The notes beneath the pieces were generated by a model, which had not been told where the DNA came from, did no database searches, and was given only the letters and a program-made list of their open reading frames with translations. Positions 1 to 8,814 of a stretch of 64,000 nt of DNA are shown here, piece by piece (position 1 is the stretch's first letter; every line of letters begins with the position of its first letter). Origin of the DNA: Zobellia amurskyensis (GTDB lineage: Bacteria; Bacteroidota; Bacteroidia; Flavobacteriales; Flavobacteriaceae); the NCBI RefSeq assembly GCF_009725985.1, contig NZ_RCNR01000006.1, forward strand, positions 1 through 64,000, given 5' to 3'. Both the position numbers and the translations under genes were made by a program.

Positions 1-72
1 AGTAACTTTTCACCGAAAGTTTCATAGCAAAAATCGGCTCCCTAATAAAGGGCACTCCCAGCTTCAACTGAT

Positions 73-97
73 GAAACCGACCATTGAGTCGGTTTTC
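73..97 (-). terminator. Hairpin downstream of the FnIII/ThuA lipoprotein gene
   Basis: An 8-bp stem (AAACCGAC at 74-81, GTCGGTTT at 88-95) with a 6-nt loop lies 22 bp beyond the stop codon of the lipoprotein gene read on the minus strand. There is no clear T-run after it, so the termination role is uncertain. Confidence 0.35.
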
Positions 98-118
98 ATA
101 TTTAAGTGCCTCGCAAAC

Positions 119-2929
119 TTATCGCCCTAGACAATAGAACAATCCACCCAATAAATGAGCTCTAAAATCCGCTTCGTCGTACGATGCGTTGGAATGGCCT
201 CCTGCAGTATAGAAAGCTCTACCTCCGTCATAACTGTGATACCAAGAAAATGGATGATTTGCCCCATTCGTGCCTCCGTTATATGTGGATTCATCCAAGA
301 GTATTAAAGGATTGATACCACTATAAATATCTTTAAAATTGTACCACTCTTCCGTCCGTACCCAATTGTTTGGTAAATGAGAGGTGGAGCTATGATTGCT
401 ATTCACAACATTCAATGTAGCTTCTTGTATGCTTGGGTGACCGTTAAAATAAGCGCCTACCAATTTTCCGTACCAAGGCCAATCATATTCTGTATCCGTA
501 GCCGCATGCACACCCATATAACTACCTCCGGATTGAATATAGCTCTCAAAAGCTCTCTGCTGACCAGCATCCAATACATCTCCCGTAGTATTTAGGAAGA
601 CCACGGTTTTATATCTACTTAAATTATTGAAAGTAAAATCACTCGCATTCTCGGACTGTTCTACTTCAAAATTGTTGGCTTGGCCCAAAGCTTTTAACGT
701 AGCCACCCCCTTTTCAATAGAGCCATGCCGGAAAGCGGCCGTTTTAGTAAAAACCAATATTTTATCTACCGTTTGCGCTTCTTCTATGGTGGAGATAACA
801 AGTGTTTCACTTTGTTGGGATTCATTTTGAGCCGCATCTACTGCCGAAACATTAAAACTGTATGTCGTATTTGATGTTAACCCGATCATAGAATACCCCG
901 TGCCAGTAGCGGATTTAACCCTTTGTCCGTTTTGGTAAATAATGTACTCGGTCACGCCAATATTATCCGTTGCGGTATTCCAACGCAAATCTATACTGGT
1001 TTCCGTAACCTCATCCGCTCTTAAGCCATTTGGCTCAGACGGTGGAACATCGTCTACATATATTTCCGCTTCTGTAGTTAGTTGCAAAGGGGTGCTTTGC
1101 TGCGACTGGTTTTCCGCTACATCATAAGCAGCTACTGAAAATGTATATTCCGTACTGGGCGATAAACCTTCTACACGATATGCCGTTTTTGTAGCCGAAG
1201 CAAGGAGTTTTCCATTTTGGAATATGCTATACCCCGACACTCCCACACTGTCTTCTGATGCTTCCCATGCTAAATTTACCGTAGTCTGGGTTATCTCACT
1301 TGCATTCAAACCATCCGGAATGGTAGGAGCCGTTGTATCGCTAGCCTTTTGCTCTTCTACCTCCTTTTCTGTTGTAACCGAAACCAAATCACTTTGTCGT
1401 GATTCGTTCTGGGCCTCATCTAAAGCTGAAATAGAAAAAGAATATGTAGTATCAGGTGAAAGTTTCTCAACCAAATAGCTCGTTTCCGTTGTAGTAGCAA
1501 GCAAGTCTTCATTTTGAAAAACCCTATAATTGGCCACACCTATACTATCGGCAGATGCGTTCCATCTTACTCTTAAAGATGCTGTAGTAAGCTCTTCAAT
1601 TTTTACATTTTGTGGAATTGTAGGTGCAATAGAGTCTTTAAATACAACCTTTTCGCTTAAGGTGGTAAAGTTTAATATATTACTCTTCTCTGACTGGTTT
1701 CCTAACTCATCTGCTGCAGCTACCGAAAAACTATATTCGGTATTAGCAGTTAACTCCTCAGTCAAATATTCTGGTTTCACGGTATTTGCGACTAAAACTT
1801 CATCCAAATAAATAGAATATTCGGCAACCTTAGTACCATCATTTTCAGGTGACCAAGAAAAACTGGCCGTAGTAGAACCTAAATCAACTACTTGCAAATC
1901 TTTTGGAGCGCCAAGAACAACACTGTCCTTTTTTACCTCGTCAACAGTGCTGATCAAAAGAGGTTCACTACGGGGCGACTCGTTTTCAGCATCGTCCGAA
2001 GCACTTACCCGAAAACTATATGCTGTATTCGCTTCTAAATTCTCCAATACATAAAACGTATCAGCAACTAGACCAACAACTGTAGTATCATTGTAGACTG
2101 TATATGTGGAAACTCCAACACTATCCGTGGCGGCACTCCACAATAATCTCATACTATTTGCTTGAATTTCCGTGGCTTTTAACCCGGTTGGAACCGTAGG
2201 TGCAATAGTATCTTGTTCGACTATATCTTCAAGTAGCGTTTCAACTTCAACAACGTTGCTTCTTTTTGATTCCTTACCAACCAAATCTACGGCTGCAACA
2301 CTAAAGCTATAACCCTCACCCGGCATTAAATCTGCTACCTTGTACGATTTATTGTTGACATTACCTATCTGAATAGTATCTTGGAACACCCTATACTCCT
2401 TAACAACTGAAGCATTAATTTCCAGTTCCCAGTTCAGTTCCACTGAATTCTTCAATACCTTGCCAATGGATAAGCGCGGCGCTCTTAAAATTGAACTAAA
2501 AACCTGCGTAGTATCATTCACGACTACAGTATCTTCTACCGCAACAGCTTCTGTGAGTACTTTTATTTTTTCACTGAATTCAGAATTATTGCCAGCAGCA
2601 TCTGAAGCTCGTACGGAAAAAACATACTCCGTAGCAGGCTTCAAATTTTCAGCATGATATGTAGTTAAGGAATCCCTAGCCACTTCAATACTATCTTGAT
2701 AAACCATATAATGCACCACCTTAACGTTGTCCTTGGCAGATTCCCAAGACACAGTTATAGACGAATCAGTAACTTGTACCGTTTCCAATTTCTTGGGAGG
2801 TAAAGGCGGTATTATATCTGGAGCAATAGCAACGGGGTCGTCACTTTTGTCTTTTTCACAAGCAATACCAAAAAATAAAAAGCACGCAAATAATGCGGAA
2901 AGTAGGCCTACAATGGGTCTTTCTTTCAT
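119..2929 (-). CDS. Surface lipoprotein with seven fibronectin type III domains and a C-terminal ThuA domain
   Basis: 936-aa protein. The N-terminus is an SPII signal with lipobox FGIAC (lipid-anchor Cys24). Seven tandem FnIII modules of about 90 residues follow between residues 38 and 720; each has the W in strand B and a conserved Y-F-SV-A-D pattern ending in E/Q-S. They are joined by acidic linkers that often begin DTxAPTxP. Residues 722-936 are a ThuA-like domain (VFTKTAAFRH, GVHAATD, TAGGH). ThuA domains have a class I glutamine amidotransferase-like fold and are common in Bacteroidota proteins acting on sugars; substrate and reaction here are unknown. FnIII repeats probably extend the domain from the outer membrane. 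A second, unrelated-architecture ThuA protein lies at 49870-50844. Likely monocistronic. Confidence 0.88.
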   Translation of the reverse strand: MKERPIVGLLSALFACFLFFGIACEKDKSDDPVAIAPDIIPPLPPKKLETVQVTDSSITVSWESAKDNVKVVHYMVYQDSIEVARDSLTTYHAENLKPATEYVFSVRASDAAGNNSEFSEKIKVLTEAVAVEDTVVVNDTTQVFSSILRAPRLSIGKVLKNSVELNWELEINASVVKEYRVFQDTIQIGNVNNKSYKVADLMPGEGYSFSVAAVDLVGKESKRSNVVEVETLLEDIVEQDTIAPTVPTGLKATEIQANSMRLLWSAATDSVGVSTYTVYNDTTVVGLVADTFYVLENLEANTAYSFRVSASDDAENESPRSEPLLISTVDEVKKDSVVLGAPKDLQVVDLGSTTASFSWSPENDGTKVAEYSIYLDEVLVANTVKPEYLTEELTANTEYSFSVAAADELGNQSEKSNILNFTTLSEKVVFKDSIAPTIPQNVKIEELTTASLRVRWNASADSIGVANYRVFQNEDLLATTTETSYLVEKLSPDTTYSFSISALDEAQNESRQSDLVSVTTEKEVEEQKASDTTAPTIPDGLNASEITQTTVNLAWEASEDSVGVSGYSIFQNGKLLASATKTAYRVEGLSPSTEYTFSVAAYDVAENQSQQSTPLQLTTEAEIYVDDVPPSEPNGLRADEVTETSIDLRWNTATDNIGVTEYIIYQNGQRVKSATGTGYSMIGLTSNTTYSFNVSAVDAAQNESQQSETLVISTIEEAQTVDKILVFTKTAAFRHGSIEKGVATLKALGQANNFEVEQSENASDFTFNNLSRYKTVVFLNTTGDVLDAGQQRAFESYIQSGGSYMGVHAATDTEYDWPWYGKLVGAYFNGHPSIQEATLNVVNSNHSSTSHLPNNWVRTEEWYNFKDIYSGINPLILLDESTYNGGTNGANHPFSWYHSYDGGRAFYTAGGHSNASYDEADFRAHLLGGLFYCLGR

Positions 2930-3098
2930 TTTCTAGGGGACATATTTAAGGTGAATTCCTAACTATAGTTTCTCACCAACAAAATTCAGTATTTTCATCG
3001 ATAAAAATGAGCGTTATACCGAAGGTTATTAACAAAATAAAGTATGGATACCCATAATTATCATGAAATGGCAAAAATGGGACCTTAATTCTGAAGTA

Positions 3099-3998
3099 TT
3101 AATTGTTTGCCGAGGCCATTAAGTACTTTTTAGGAGTGGTACCGTATTTCTTTTTAAAGGCAGAAATAAAATGGCTGGCCGTACTATAGCCTACCTTAAG
3201 GCCCACTTCATTTACATTATGCTTTCCGGTTTCCAACATTTTACGGGCGTATTCCATTTTGTAATCGAATAGAAAGCTAAATACCGAGTCGCCATAAATT
3301 TGCTTAAAGCCTTCTTTCAACTTTTTTAGGGATAATCCTATTTCTTCGGATAGCTCCGTAAGCGTAGGAGGTTCTGCCATACGGGAAATAACAATTTCCT
3401 TTGCTTTACGTATACGGCGCACGTTATCTTCATCCACCAAAAAAGGGCATTGTTCTATATCGGCATCATCACTTTTATTAAAGTACAACGAGATAAGTTC
3501 ATACACTTTCCCTTTTATATATAATTCTTTTATGGAAGGATGAAGGTTATAATTCATCACCTGACTCAAAATAATTGCAATTGCAGGACTTACTGCTTCT
3601 TGTGCGTAGTACTTTTTATCTTTATTATCAGAACTCAAAAAAGGAATGTAATCTGCCTCTTTGGAAAAGAGCGAATGGAATTTACGAATAGTCATTACTA
3701 CGGAAACCAACCATGAATTTGGTGCCAACTGCAAGTCCATAGGAAGGTCTATCTGTGTGTTATACAGCAACAAAGAATTTTCTTCCGAGACTTCAAGATG
3801 ATATCTTCCGTCATTAAAGACAAACTTTGCATTTCCCTTTAAACAAAAGTGAAATTGTATGTAACTACTATCAATATCACGTACCACATTCTGGGTTTCT
3901 GCGGTATCATTTTGAATTTTGAGCACATAAAACCCATCTTCTATAAGCACCTCTTGAAATGAACCTTGAGCGATATTTTTCCCTTCCATAGAAAACAT
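3099..3998 (-). CDS. AraC-family transcriptional regulator (PchR-like), divergent from hemA
   Basis: 299-aa protein. The last ~100 residues are a typical AraC double helix-turn-helix (LTELSEEIGLSLKKLKEGF, then VGYSTASHFISAFKKKYGTTPKKY). The N-terminal ~190 residues resemble the sensory part of PchR-type regulators (QFHFCLKGNAKF), a family that in other bacteria responds to iron or siderophores; the ligand here is unknown. The gene is transcribed away from hemA with a 197-bp gap that holds an 11-bp perfect inverted repeat (4012-4036) and minus- and plus-strand -7 boxes. This arrangement suggests control of the heme genes, of itself, or both. A second in-frame ATG three codons in is an alternative start. 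Confidence 0.85.
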   Translation of the reverse strand: MFSMEGKNIAQGSFQEVLIEDGFYVLKIQNDTAETQNVVRDIDSSYIQFHFCLKGNAKFVFNDGRYHLEVSEENSLLLYNTQIDLPMDLQLAPNSWLVSVVMTIRKFHSLFSKEADYIPFLSSDNKDKKYYAQEAVSPAIAIILSQVMNYNLHPSIKELYIKGKVYELISLYFNKSDDADIEQCPFLVDEDNVRRIRKAKEIVISRMAEPPTLTELSEEIGLSLKKLKEGFKQIYGDSVFSFLFDYKMEYARKMLETGKHNVNEVGLKVGYSTASHFISAFKKKYGTTPKKYLMASANN

Positions 3999-4011
3999 AT
4001 ATTGGTTTGTT

Positions 4012-4036
4012 TTTATTTAGAAACGTTCTAAATAAA
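4012..4036. promoter_or_regulatory. Perfect inverted repeat between the AraC regulator and hemA; candidate operator
   Basis: TTTATTTAGAA at 4012-4022 is mirrored exactly by its reverse complement at 4026-4036, with a 3-nt centre. Its core reads as half-sites ATTTAGA and TCTAAAT separated by 5 bp. The same 7-5-7 pattern occurs, with one mismatch, at the suf promoter (31909-31927). The site lies in the 5' untranslated region expected for the AraC gene and upstream of hemA. A Fur-type or AraC-type operator is the simplest reading; which protein binds is not shown by the sequence. Confidence 0.7.
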
Positions 4037-4062
4037 TGTACTGTCAAGCACAGTATTCCCTA

Positions 4063-4070
4063 CAAAAATA
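4063..4070 (-). promoter_or_regulatory. Putative -7 box for the AraC regulator gene
   Basis: On the minus strand the sequence reads TATTTTTG, matching the Bacteroidota -7 consensus TAnnTTTG. Transcription would begin around 4055, upstream of the palindrome at 4012-4036. No good -33 TTG is seen at the expected distance. Confidence 0.45.
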
Positions 4071-4165
4071 CTGGTTTTCAACGGATTTACATTCATATAT
4101 AACTAAAAAACCCCTCAACGACACTTATTGTTCCTCTAGCGTTATTTTTATAGCGTTAAGCCTCT

Positions 4166-4173
4166 TATTTTTG
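4166..4173 (+). promoter_or_regulatory. Putative -7 box for the hemA operon
   Basis: TATTTTTG matches TAnnTTTG and lies 22 bp before the hemA ATG, giving a short leader as is usual in this group. No convincing -33 element is visible. Confidence 0.45.
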
Positions 4174-4195
4174 TTTCCGCTTTGAAAAAGCTTTC

Positions 4196-5452
4196 ATGAA
4201 AGATTACCACATTTCAAAAAATAACTCGTTCTATACTATTGGCCTAAGCTATTTAAAAGCTGATGCCGAGGTACGTGGCAAATTCAGTTTGGACGATGCC
4301 GCTATGGAGCGCATTATGGTTAAGGCCAGAGAACTTGGCATTGACGGCCTCTTGGTTACCTCTACCTGTAACCGAACAGAACTGAACGGTTTTGCCCAAC
4401 ACCCTTTTCAGCTTATAAAATTACTTTGCGATAATACATCCGGTTCCGTTGAGGAATTTCAGGAAGTAGCATACGTATACAAAAACAATGACGCCATAAG
4501 CCACCTTTTTCGTGTAGGCACAGGATTGGACAGTCAGATTTTAGGTGATTTTGAAATTATTAGTCAGTTAAGGGCTAGTTTTAACCGTTCCAAGAAGCAC
4601 GGTATTGCCAACCCGTTTATTGAACGTTTGTGCAACTCGGTCATTCAAGCCAGTAAGCGCATTAAAAACGAAACGGAAATTTCTTCAGGCGCCACATCGG
4701 TCTCTTTTGCATCGGTACGATACATCATGGAGAACGTTGAAAATATCTCGGATAAGAATATTTTACTTTTTGGTACTGGAAAGATTGGAAGAAATACTTG
4801 TGAGAACCTTATTAAACATACCAAAAACACGCATATTACCCTTATTAACCGCACGAAGGACAAGGCGGAAAAAATTGCCGGTAAATTTCAATTGGTGGTC
4901 AAAGATTACGGAGACTTACAAACTGAAATACGTTCTACCGATGTGTTAATAGTAGCTACGGGCGCACAATCCCCTACAATTTCAAAAGACCTCATCCATA
5001 CTAAAAAACCTCTTTTGATCTTAGACCTTTCTATCCCAAAAAATGTTTCGGAAACGGTACAAGAGCATGACAATGTTACTTTGGTACATTTAGATCAGCT
5101 TTCCAGGATTACGGACGACACTTTAGAAAGAAGAAAACAATTCATTCCCGAAGCGGAAGTTATCATAGACGAGGTAAAAGGAGATTTCATCCAATGGCTT
5201 GAAACCCGAAAATTTGCCCCTGTCATTAAAGCCCTGAAACAAAAGCTCAAAACAATGAAGGACGAGGAAATGGACTATCAGTCCAAAAAACTATCGGACT
5301 TTAACGAGCAACAGGCAGATGTAATATCCAACAGAATCATTCAAAAAATAACGAAGCAGTTCGCAAATCATCTTAAAGACGATAATGTCGATTCAGACAC
5401 TAGTCTAGAACTCATTCAAAAAGTCTTTCAACTCGAACTCGACACTCCATGA
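4196..5452 (+). CDS. hemA: Glutamyl-tRNA reductase
   Basis: 418-aa enzyme reducing glutamyl-tRNA(Glu) to glutamate-1-semialdehyde with NADPH, the first step of the C5 route to tetrapyrroles. Visible features: the catalytic TSTCNRTE motif with Cys58, the family motif LDSQILGDFEI (111-121), the Rossmann loop GTGKIG (193-198), and a helical C-terminal dimerisation region. Length is usual for the family. The stop codon overlaps the start of the next gene (ATGA at 5449-5452), so it is translationally coupled to the hemC-hemD fusion. First gene of a heme operon, divergent from an AraC regulator and probably controlled from the shared intergenic region. Confidence 0.97.
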   Translation: MKDYHISKNNSFYTIGLSYLKADAEVRGKFSLDDAAMERIMVKARELGIDGLLVTSTCNRTELNGFAQHPFQLIKLLCDNTSGSVEEFQEVAYVYKNNDAISHLFRVGTGLDSQILGDFEIISQLRASFNRSKKHGIANPFIERLCNSVIQASKRIKNETEISSGATSVSFASVRYIMENVENISDKNILLFGTGKIGRNTCENLIKHTKNTHITLINRTKDKAEKIAGKFQLVVKDYGDLQTEIRSTDVLIVATGAQSPTISKDLIHTKKPLLILDLSIPKNVSETVQEHDNVTLVHLDQLSRITDDTLERRKQFIPEAEVIIDEVKGDFIQWLETRKFAPVIKALKQKLKTMKDEEMDYQSKKLSDFNEQQADVISNRIIQKITKQFANHLKDDNVDSDTSLELIQKVFQLELDTP

Positions 5453-7032
5453 GCAAGGTCATACGAATTGGTACACGCGATAGCGAATTAGCGCTATGGC
5501 AAGCAAATACCGTAAAAAATAAACTTAAAGCTTTAGGTCATAAAGTAAAGGTAATCTCCGTAAAATCTACGGGCGACCTAATTCTTGATAAGCCGTTATA
5601 CGAAATGGGCATTACTGGTATTTTCACCAAGACCCTAGACGTAGCTATGCTGAACGACGATATTGATATTGCCGTACATAGTATGAAAGACGTGCCTACT
5701 GCTCTGCCACAAGGTATTGTTCAGGCAGCGGTTTTAGAACGTGCCAATTTTCTTGATATCCTTGCTTTTAAAAAGAACGAAGAATTTCTTGGTGAAAGGG
5801 ATGCCATCATCGCTACCGGGAGCCTAAGAAGAAAAGCACAATGGCTTAATCGCTACCCAACCCACACGGTTGTAGACCTTCGTGGAAACATTAACAGTCG
5901 CTATCAGAAATTGGTAGACAACGATTGGAACGGCGCTATATTTGCCGCCGCCGGTCTTGAACGCATTGGCCTTGAACCCGAAGAAACTGTTGGACTTACC
6001 TGGATGGTGCCTGCCCCTGCACAAGGTGCTATTATGGTGGTTGCCAAAGAGGATGATGAATTTGTTCGTGAGGCCTGCGCAGAGCTCAACCACGAACCTA
6101 CGGATATATGTACCAAACTGGAACGGGAATTTCTTCGTATTCTGGAAGGAGGTTGCTCGGCACCAATAGGAGCAATAGCAACTATAGATAAGGAAAACGA
6201 AGTAACTCTTAAAGGAGTCCTTTTAACCGTAGACGGCAAGAAAAAACTAGAAGCAGAATTTACCGCTCCGCTAGGCAAACACACCTATCTGGCAAAAGAC
6301 TGTGCAAACAGTATTCTTAGCCGTGGTGGCAAACTTCTTATGACCTACAAAGAAGGTACTTTGGAAAACACCAAAATATTTTCCACCAAAAACCTTACGA
6401 CTGCTCAAGAAGAACTTTTTGATGCTGACATCAAGGTAAAATCAGAAGATTTTATCAAAATAAGTTCTAACCGAATTTCTACAATCATACTTAAAAAAGA
6501 AATTCAAAATATAGTGCTTACGAGCCAAAATGCTGTGGAAGCGCTCATAAAAAGCATATCGCCCGAAGAATTAAAATTTGCGAATATTTATTGCGTTGGC
6601 GGAAAGACCAAACGCATGATCAAGAAATATATAGGTCCGGTTAAACATCAGGAAAAAGATGCTAAAAAGCTGGCTGAGTATTTAGTGGAATACATGGAAG
6701 GCACAGAGGTTACTTACTTCTGTAGCAACCTTAGACTTGATGACTTACCCACCATCCTTGCTGAAAACAACATTAAGGTTAATGAAATTGAGGCTTACAC
6801 CACAAAGCATGCGCCAGCAGATGTTGAGGAAGGTGTTGAGGGTGTTATGTTTTTTAGTCCATCAACTATTACTAGTTATTTACTTAAAAACACACCAAAT
6901 AAAGTAGCCTATTGCATTGGCGAAACTACGGCCACGGAAGCCAAGAAACATTTTGAAACCGTTCATGTAGCAAAAATACCCACCGTTGAAAGTGTCATCG
7001 AACTGGTGAACCAAGCCTACGGTAAGAATTAA
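5449..7032 (+). CDS. hemC: Porphobilinogen deaminase fused to uroporphyrinogen-III synthase
   Basis: 527-aa protein, well beyond the ~310 aa of HemC alone. Residues 1 to about 310 are hydroxymethylbilane synthase: IRIGTRDSELALWQA, SMKDVPTALP, and LEGGCSAPIGA with the dipyrromethane-cofactor Cys236. Residues from about 345 onward carry HemD-type motifs (VLTSQNAVEAL, FFSPSTITSYL, CIGETTATEAKKH), so this part should close the linear tetrapyrrole to uroporphyrinogen III. A fusion puts the unstable hydroxymethylbilane next to its ring-closing enzyme. The HemD half is divergent, as the family usually is. Overlaps hemA by 4 bp; hemE follows 60 bp later. Confidence 0.93.
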   Translation: MSKVIRIGTRDSELALWQANTVKNKLKALGHKVKVISVKSTGDLILDKPLYEMGITGIFTKTLDVAMLNDDIDIAVHSMKDVPTALPQGIVQAAVLERANFLDILAFKKNEEFLGERDAIIATGSLRRKAQWLNRYPTHTVVDLRGNINSRYQKLVDNDWNGAIFAAAGLERIGLEPEETVGLTWMVPAPAQGAIMVVAKEDDEFVREACAELNHEPTDICTKLEREFLRILEGGCSAPIGAIATIDKENEVTLKGVLLTVDGKKKLEAEFTAPLGKHTYLAKDCANSILSRGGKLLMTYKEGTLENTKIFSTKNLTTAQEELFDADIKVKSEDFIKISSNRISTIILKKEIQNIVLTSQNAVEALIKSISPEELKFANIYCVGGKTKRMIKKYIGPVKHQEKDAKKLAEYLVEYMEGTEVTYFCSNLRLDDLPTILAENNIKVNEIEAYTTKHAPADVEEGVEGVMFFSPSTITSYLLKNTPNKVAYCIGETTATEAKKHFETVHVAKIPTVESVIELVNQAYGKN

Positions 7033-7092
7033 TTATTTTTACGAATAGAACCACGAACGGGCTTCCCGTTTCATGGGTGTCAATTTATATCT

Positions 7093-8127
7093 ATGTCACT
7101 AAAGAACGACCTTTTTCTTAGGGCCCTTAAGGGCGAAACAGTAGACCGTCCACCCGTGTGGATGATGCGCCAAGCCGGAAGATACCTTCCAGAGTTTATG
7201 GAAATCAGAAAGAAGTACGATTTCTTTACGCGTTGTCAGACGCCGGAATTAGCCTCTGAGATTACGGTACAGCCCATCCGCAGATACGGAATGGATGCCG
7301 CTATTCTTTTTAGTGATATATTGGTAATTCCTCAAGCCATGAATATTGAGGTACAGATGAAACCTAATTTTGGTCCATACCTACCTAACCCGATACGCTC
7401 TCAGAAAGACCTGGATAGCGTTATCGTTCCTGATGTAGATGATGCTTTGGGTTACGTTATGGAAGCCATAAAAGCTACCAAAGAAAAACTAAATGACGAG
7501 GTGCCTCTTATTGGTTTTGCCGGCTCACCTTGGACTATTTTGTGCTACTGCGTACAAGGCCAAGGCAGTAAAACATTTGACAAAGCCAAGGAACTTTGCT
7601 TTACACAACCGGTAGTAGCACACGAACTTTTACAGAAAATTACGGACACTACTATTGCTTATTTAAAAGCGAAAGTCAAGGCCGGTGTAAATGCCGTTCA
7701 AGTTTTTGATTCGTGGGGCGGAATGCTTTCACCAACCGATTACAATGAATTTTCATGGCAATATATTCAACAGATTGTTGATGCTTTAAAGGATGAAGCC
7801 CCAGTTATCGTATTTGGTAAAGGTTGCTGGTTTGCCTTAGGCGATATGGCAAAATCCGGAGCTGCCGCTCTTGGCGTAGATTGGACTTGTTCTGCAAGAA
7901 ACGCACGTTACCTGACCGGCGGAAAAATAACCCTTCAAGGTAATTTTGACCCCGTACGGTTGCTGTCTCCTCCATCCGAAATAAAAAAGATGGTTACCCA
8001 AATGATCAATGAGTTCGGGAAAGATAGTTATGTTGTTAACTTAGGTCACGGAATACTTCCACATGTTCCCGTAGAAAATGCAAAAGCGTTCATAGATGCG
8101 GTAAAAGAATGGAAACCAGTAAACTAA
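7093..8127 (+). CDS. hemE: Uroporphyrinogen decarboxylase
   Basis: 344-aa enzyme converting uroporphyrinogen III to coproporphyrinogen III by four decarboxylations. The signature [16 protein letters not shown] (19-34) contains the substrate-contacting Arg26 and Arg30, and FSDIL places the key aspartate at Asp75; GHGILPHVP near the C-terminus is also typical. Full length for the family. It sits 60 bp after hemC in the same orientation and continues the pathway in order, so co-transcription is very likely. Confidence 0.97.
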   Translation: MSLKNDLFLRALKGETVDRPPVWMMRQAGRYLPEFMEIRKKYDFFTRCQTPELASEITVQPIRRYGMDAAILFSDILVIPQAMNIEVQMKPNFGPYLPNPIRSQKDLDSVIVPDVDDALGYVMEAIKATKEKLNDEVPLIGFAGSPWTILCYCVQGQGSKTFDKAKELCFTQPVVAHELLQKITDTTIAYLKAKVKAGVNAVQVFDSWGGMLSPTDYNEFSWQYIQQIVDALKDEAPVIVFGKGCWFALGDMAKSGAAALGVDWTCSARNARYLTGGKITLQGNFDPVRLLSPPSEIKKMVTQMINEFGKDSYVVNLGHGILPHVPVENAKAFIDAVKEWKPVN

Positions 8128-8144
8128 ATTTAAGTTTAAGCACT

Positions 8145-8696
8145 ATGGAAACCGAGAACAGCCCGATTGCCATTTTCGAAAATTTTTCCATAGAACCTAT
8201 ACACGAAAAGTACGCTTGGCGTATTTGTGATTTTGCCACCATTAATGCTGAGCGTTTACAACGTTATTTTCCCAAAACGTTAGCCAAAAACCTAACACCC
8301 ACGCTTTCTCAAATTTTTGTGGAGCAGAAAGTCCGCGAATTTGAAAAAAACGAAGAGTTTTTATTTGTCCTCAAGGACAATGAAAACCGTACGGTAATTG
8401 GTTTGGTTTACATCAAAGAGTTGGATTGGAACAAGAAACAGGCAGAACTGGCCTATTGCATCGGTTACGACTATGAAGGCAAAGGCATCACCTCACGAGC
8501 AGTAGATGCTTTATCAAAATATGCCATCGGTGATTTAAGGCTTGAAACCCTTCAGATTATTGTTCACAAAACCAATATAGGCAGTGTAAGAATAGCCGAA
8601 AAATGTGGCTATACTTGGCAAAAAACACTTCCAGAAGGACATACACCTCCTAATGAAAAACCATTGGACATGGAGCTATACGAGCTTCATGCCTGA
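8145..8696 (+). CDS. GNAT-family N-acetyltransferase (RimJ/RimL-like)
   Basis: 183-aa protein from the ATG at 8145; an upstream in-frame ATG at 8109 would overlap hemE by 19 bp and give 195 aa. I prefer 8145 because it follows the hemE stop by 17 bp and is preceded by an A/T-rich leader typical of this group. The acetyl-CoA fold is recognisable from GLVYIKELDWNKKQAELAYC, the YEGKGITSRAV pyrophosphate-binding loop, and VHKTNIGSVRIAEKCGY near the end. Such proteins acetylate protein N-termini or small amines; the substrate is unknown. It is embedded in the heme operon with no obvious biochemical link. Confidence 0.85.
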   Translation: METENSPIAIFENFSIEPIHEKYAWRICDFATINAERLQRYFPKTLAKNLTPTLSQIFVEQKVREFEKNEEFLFVLKDNENRTVIGLVYIKELDWNKKQAELAYCIGYDYEGKGITSRAVDALSKYAIGDLRLETLQIIVHKTNIGSVRIAEKCGYTWQKTLPEGHTPPNEKPLDMELYELHA

Positions 8697-8814
8697 GAAC
8701 CGCTGCGAACCAAAAAATTATCTTTATAAATAACCTTTTGTAGTCCTTATCGCTTCATAGCTTCCACGGTAAATCGTAAATTTACAGTCGATTCGCACAA
8801 AATTATTTCTTTTC

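Noticed and set aside
5904-6284. 126-codon antisense frame inside hemC
   Set aside because: It lies opposite a well-supported conserved gene and has a Ser/Pro/Arg-rich composition typical of shadow frames.
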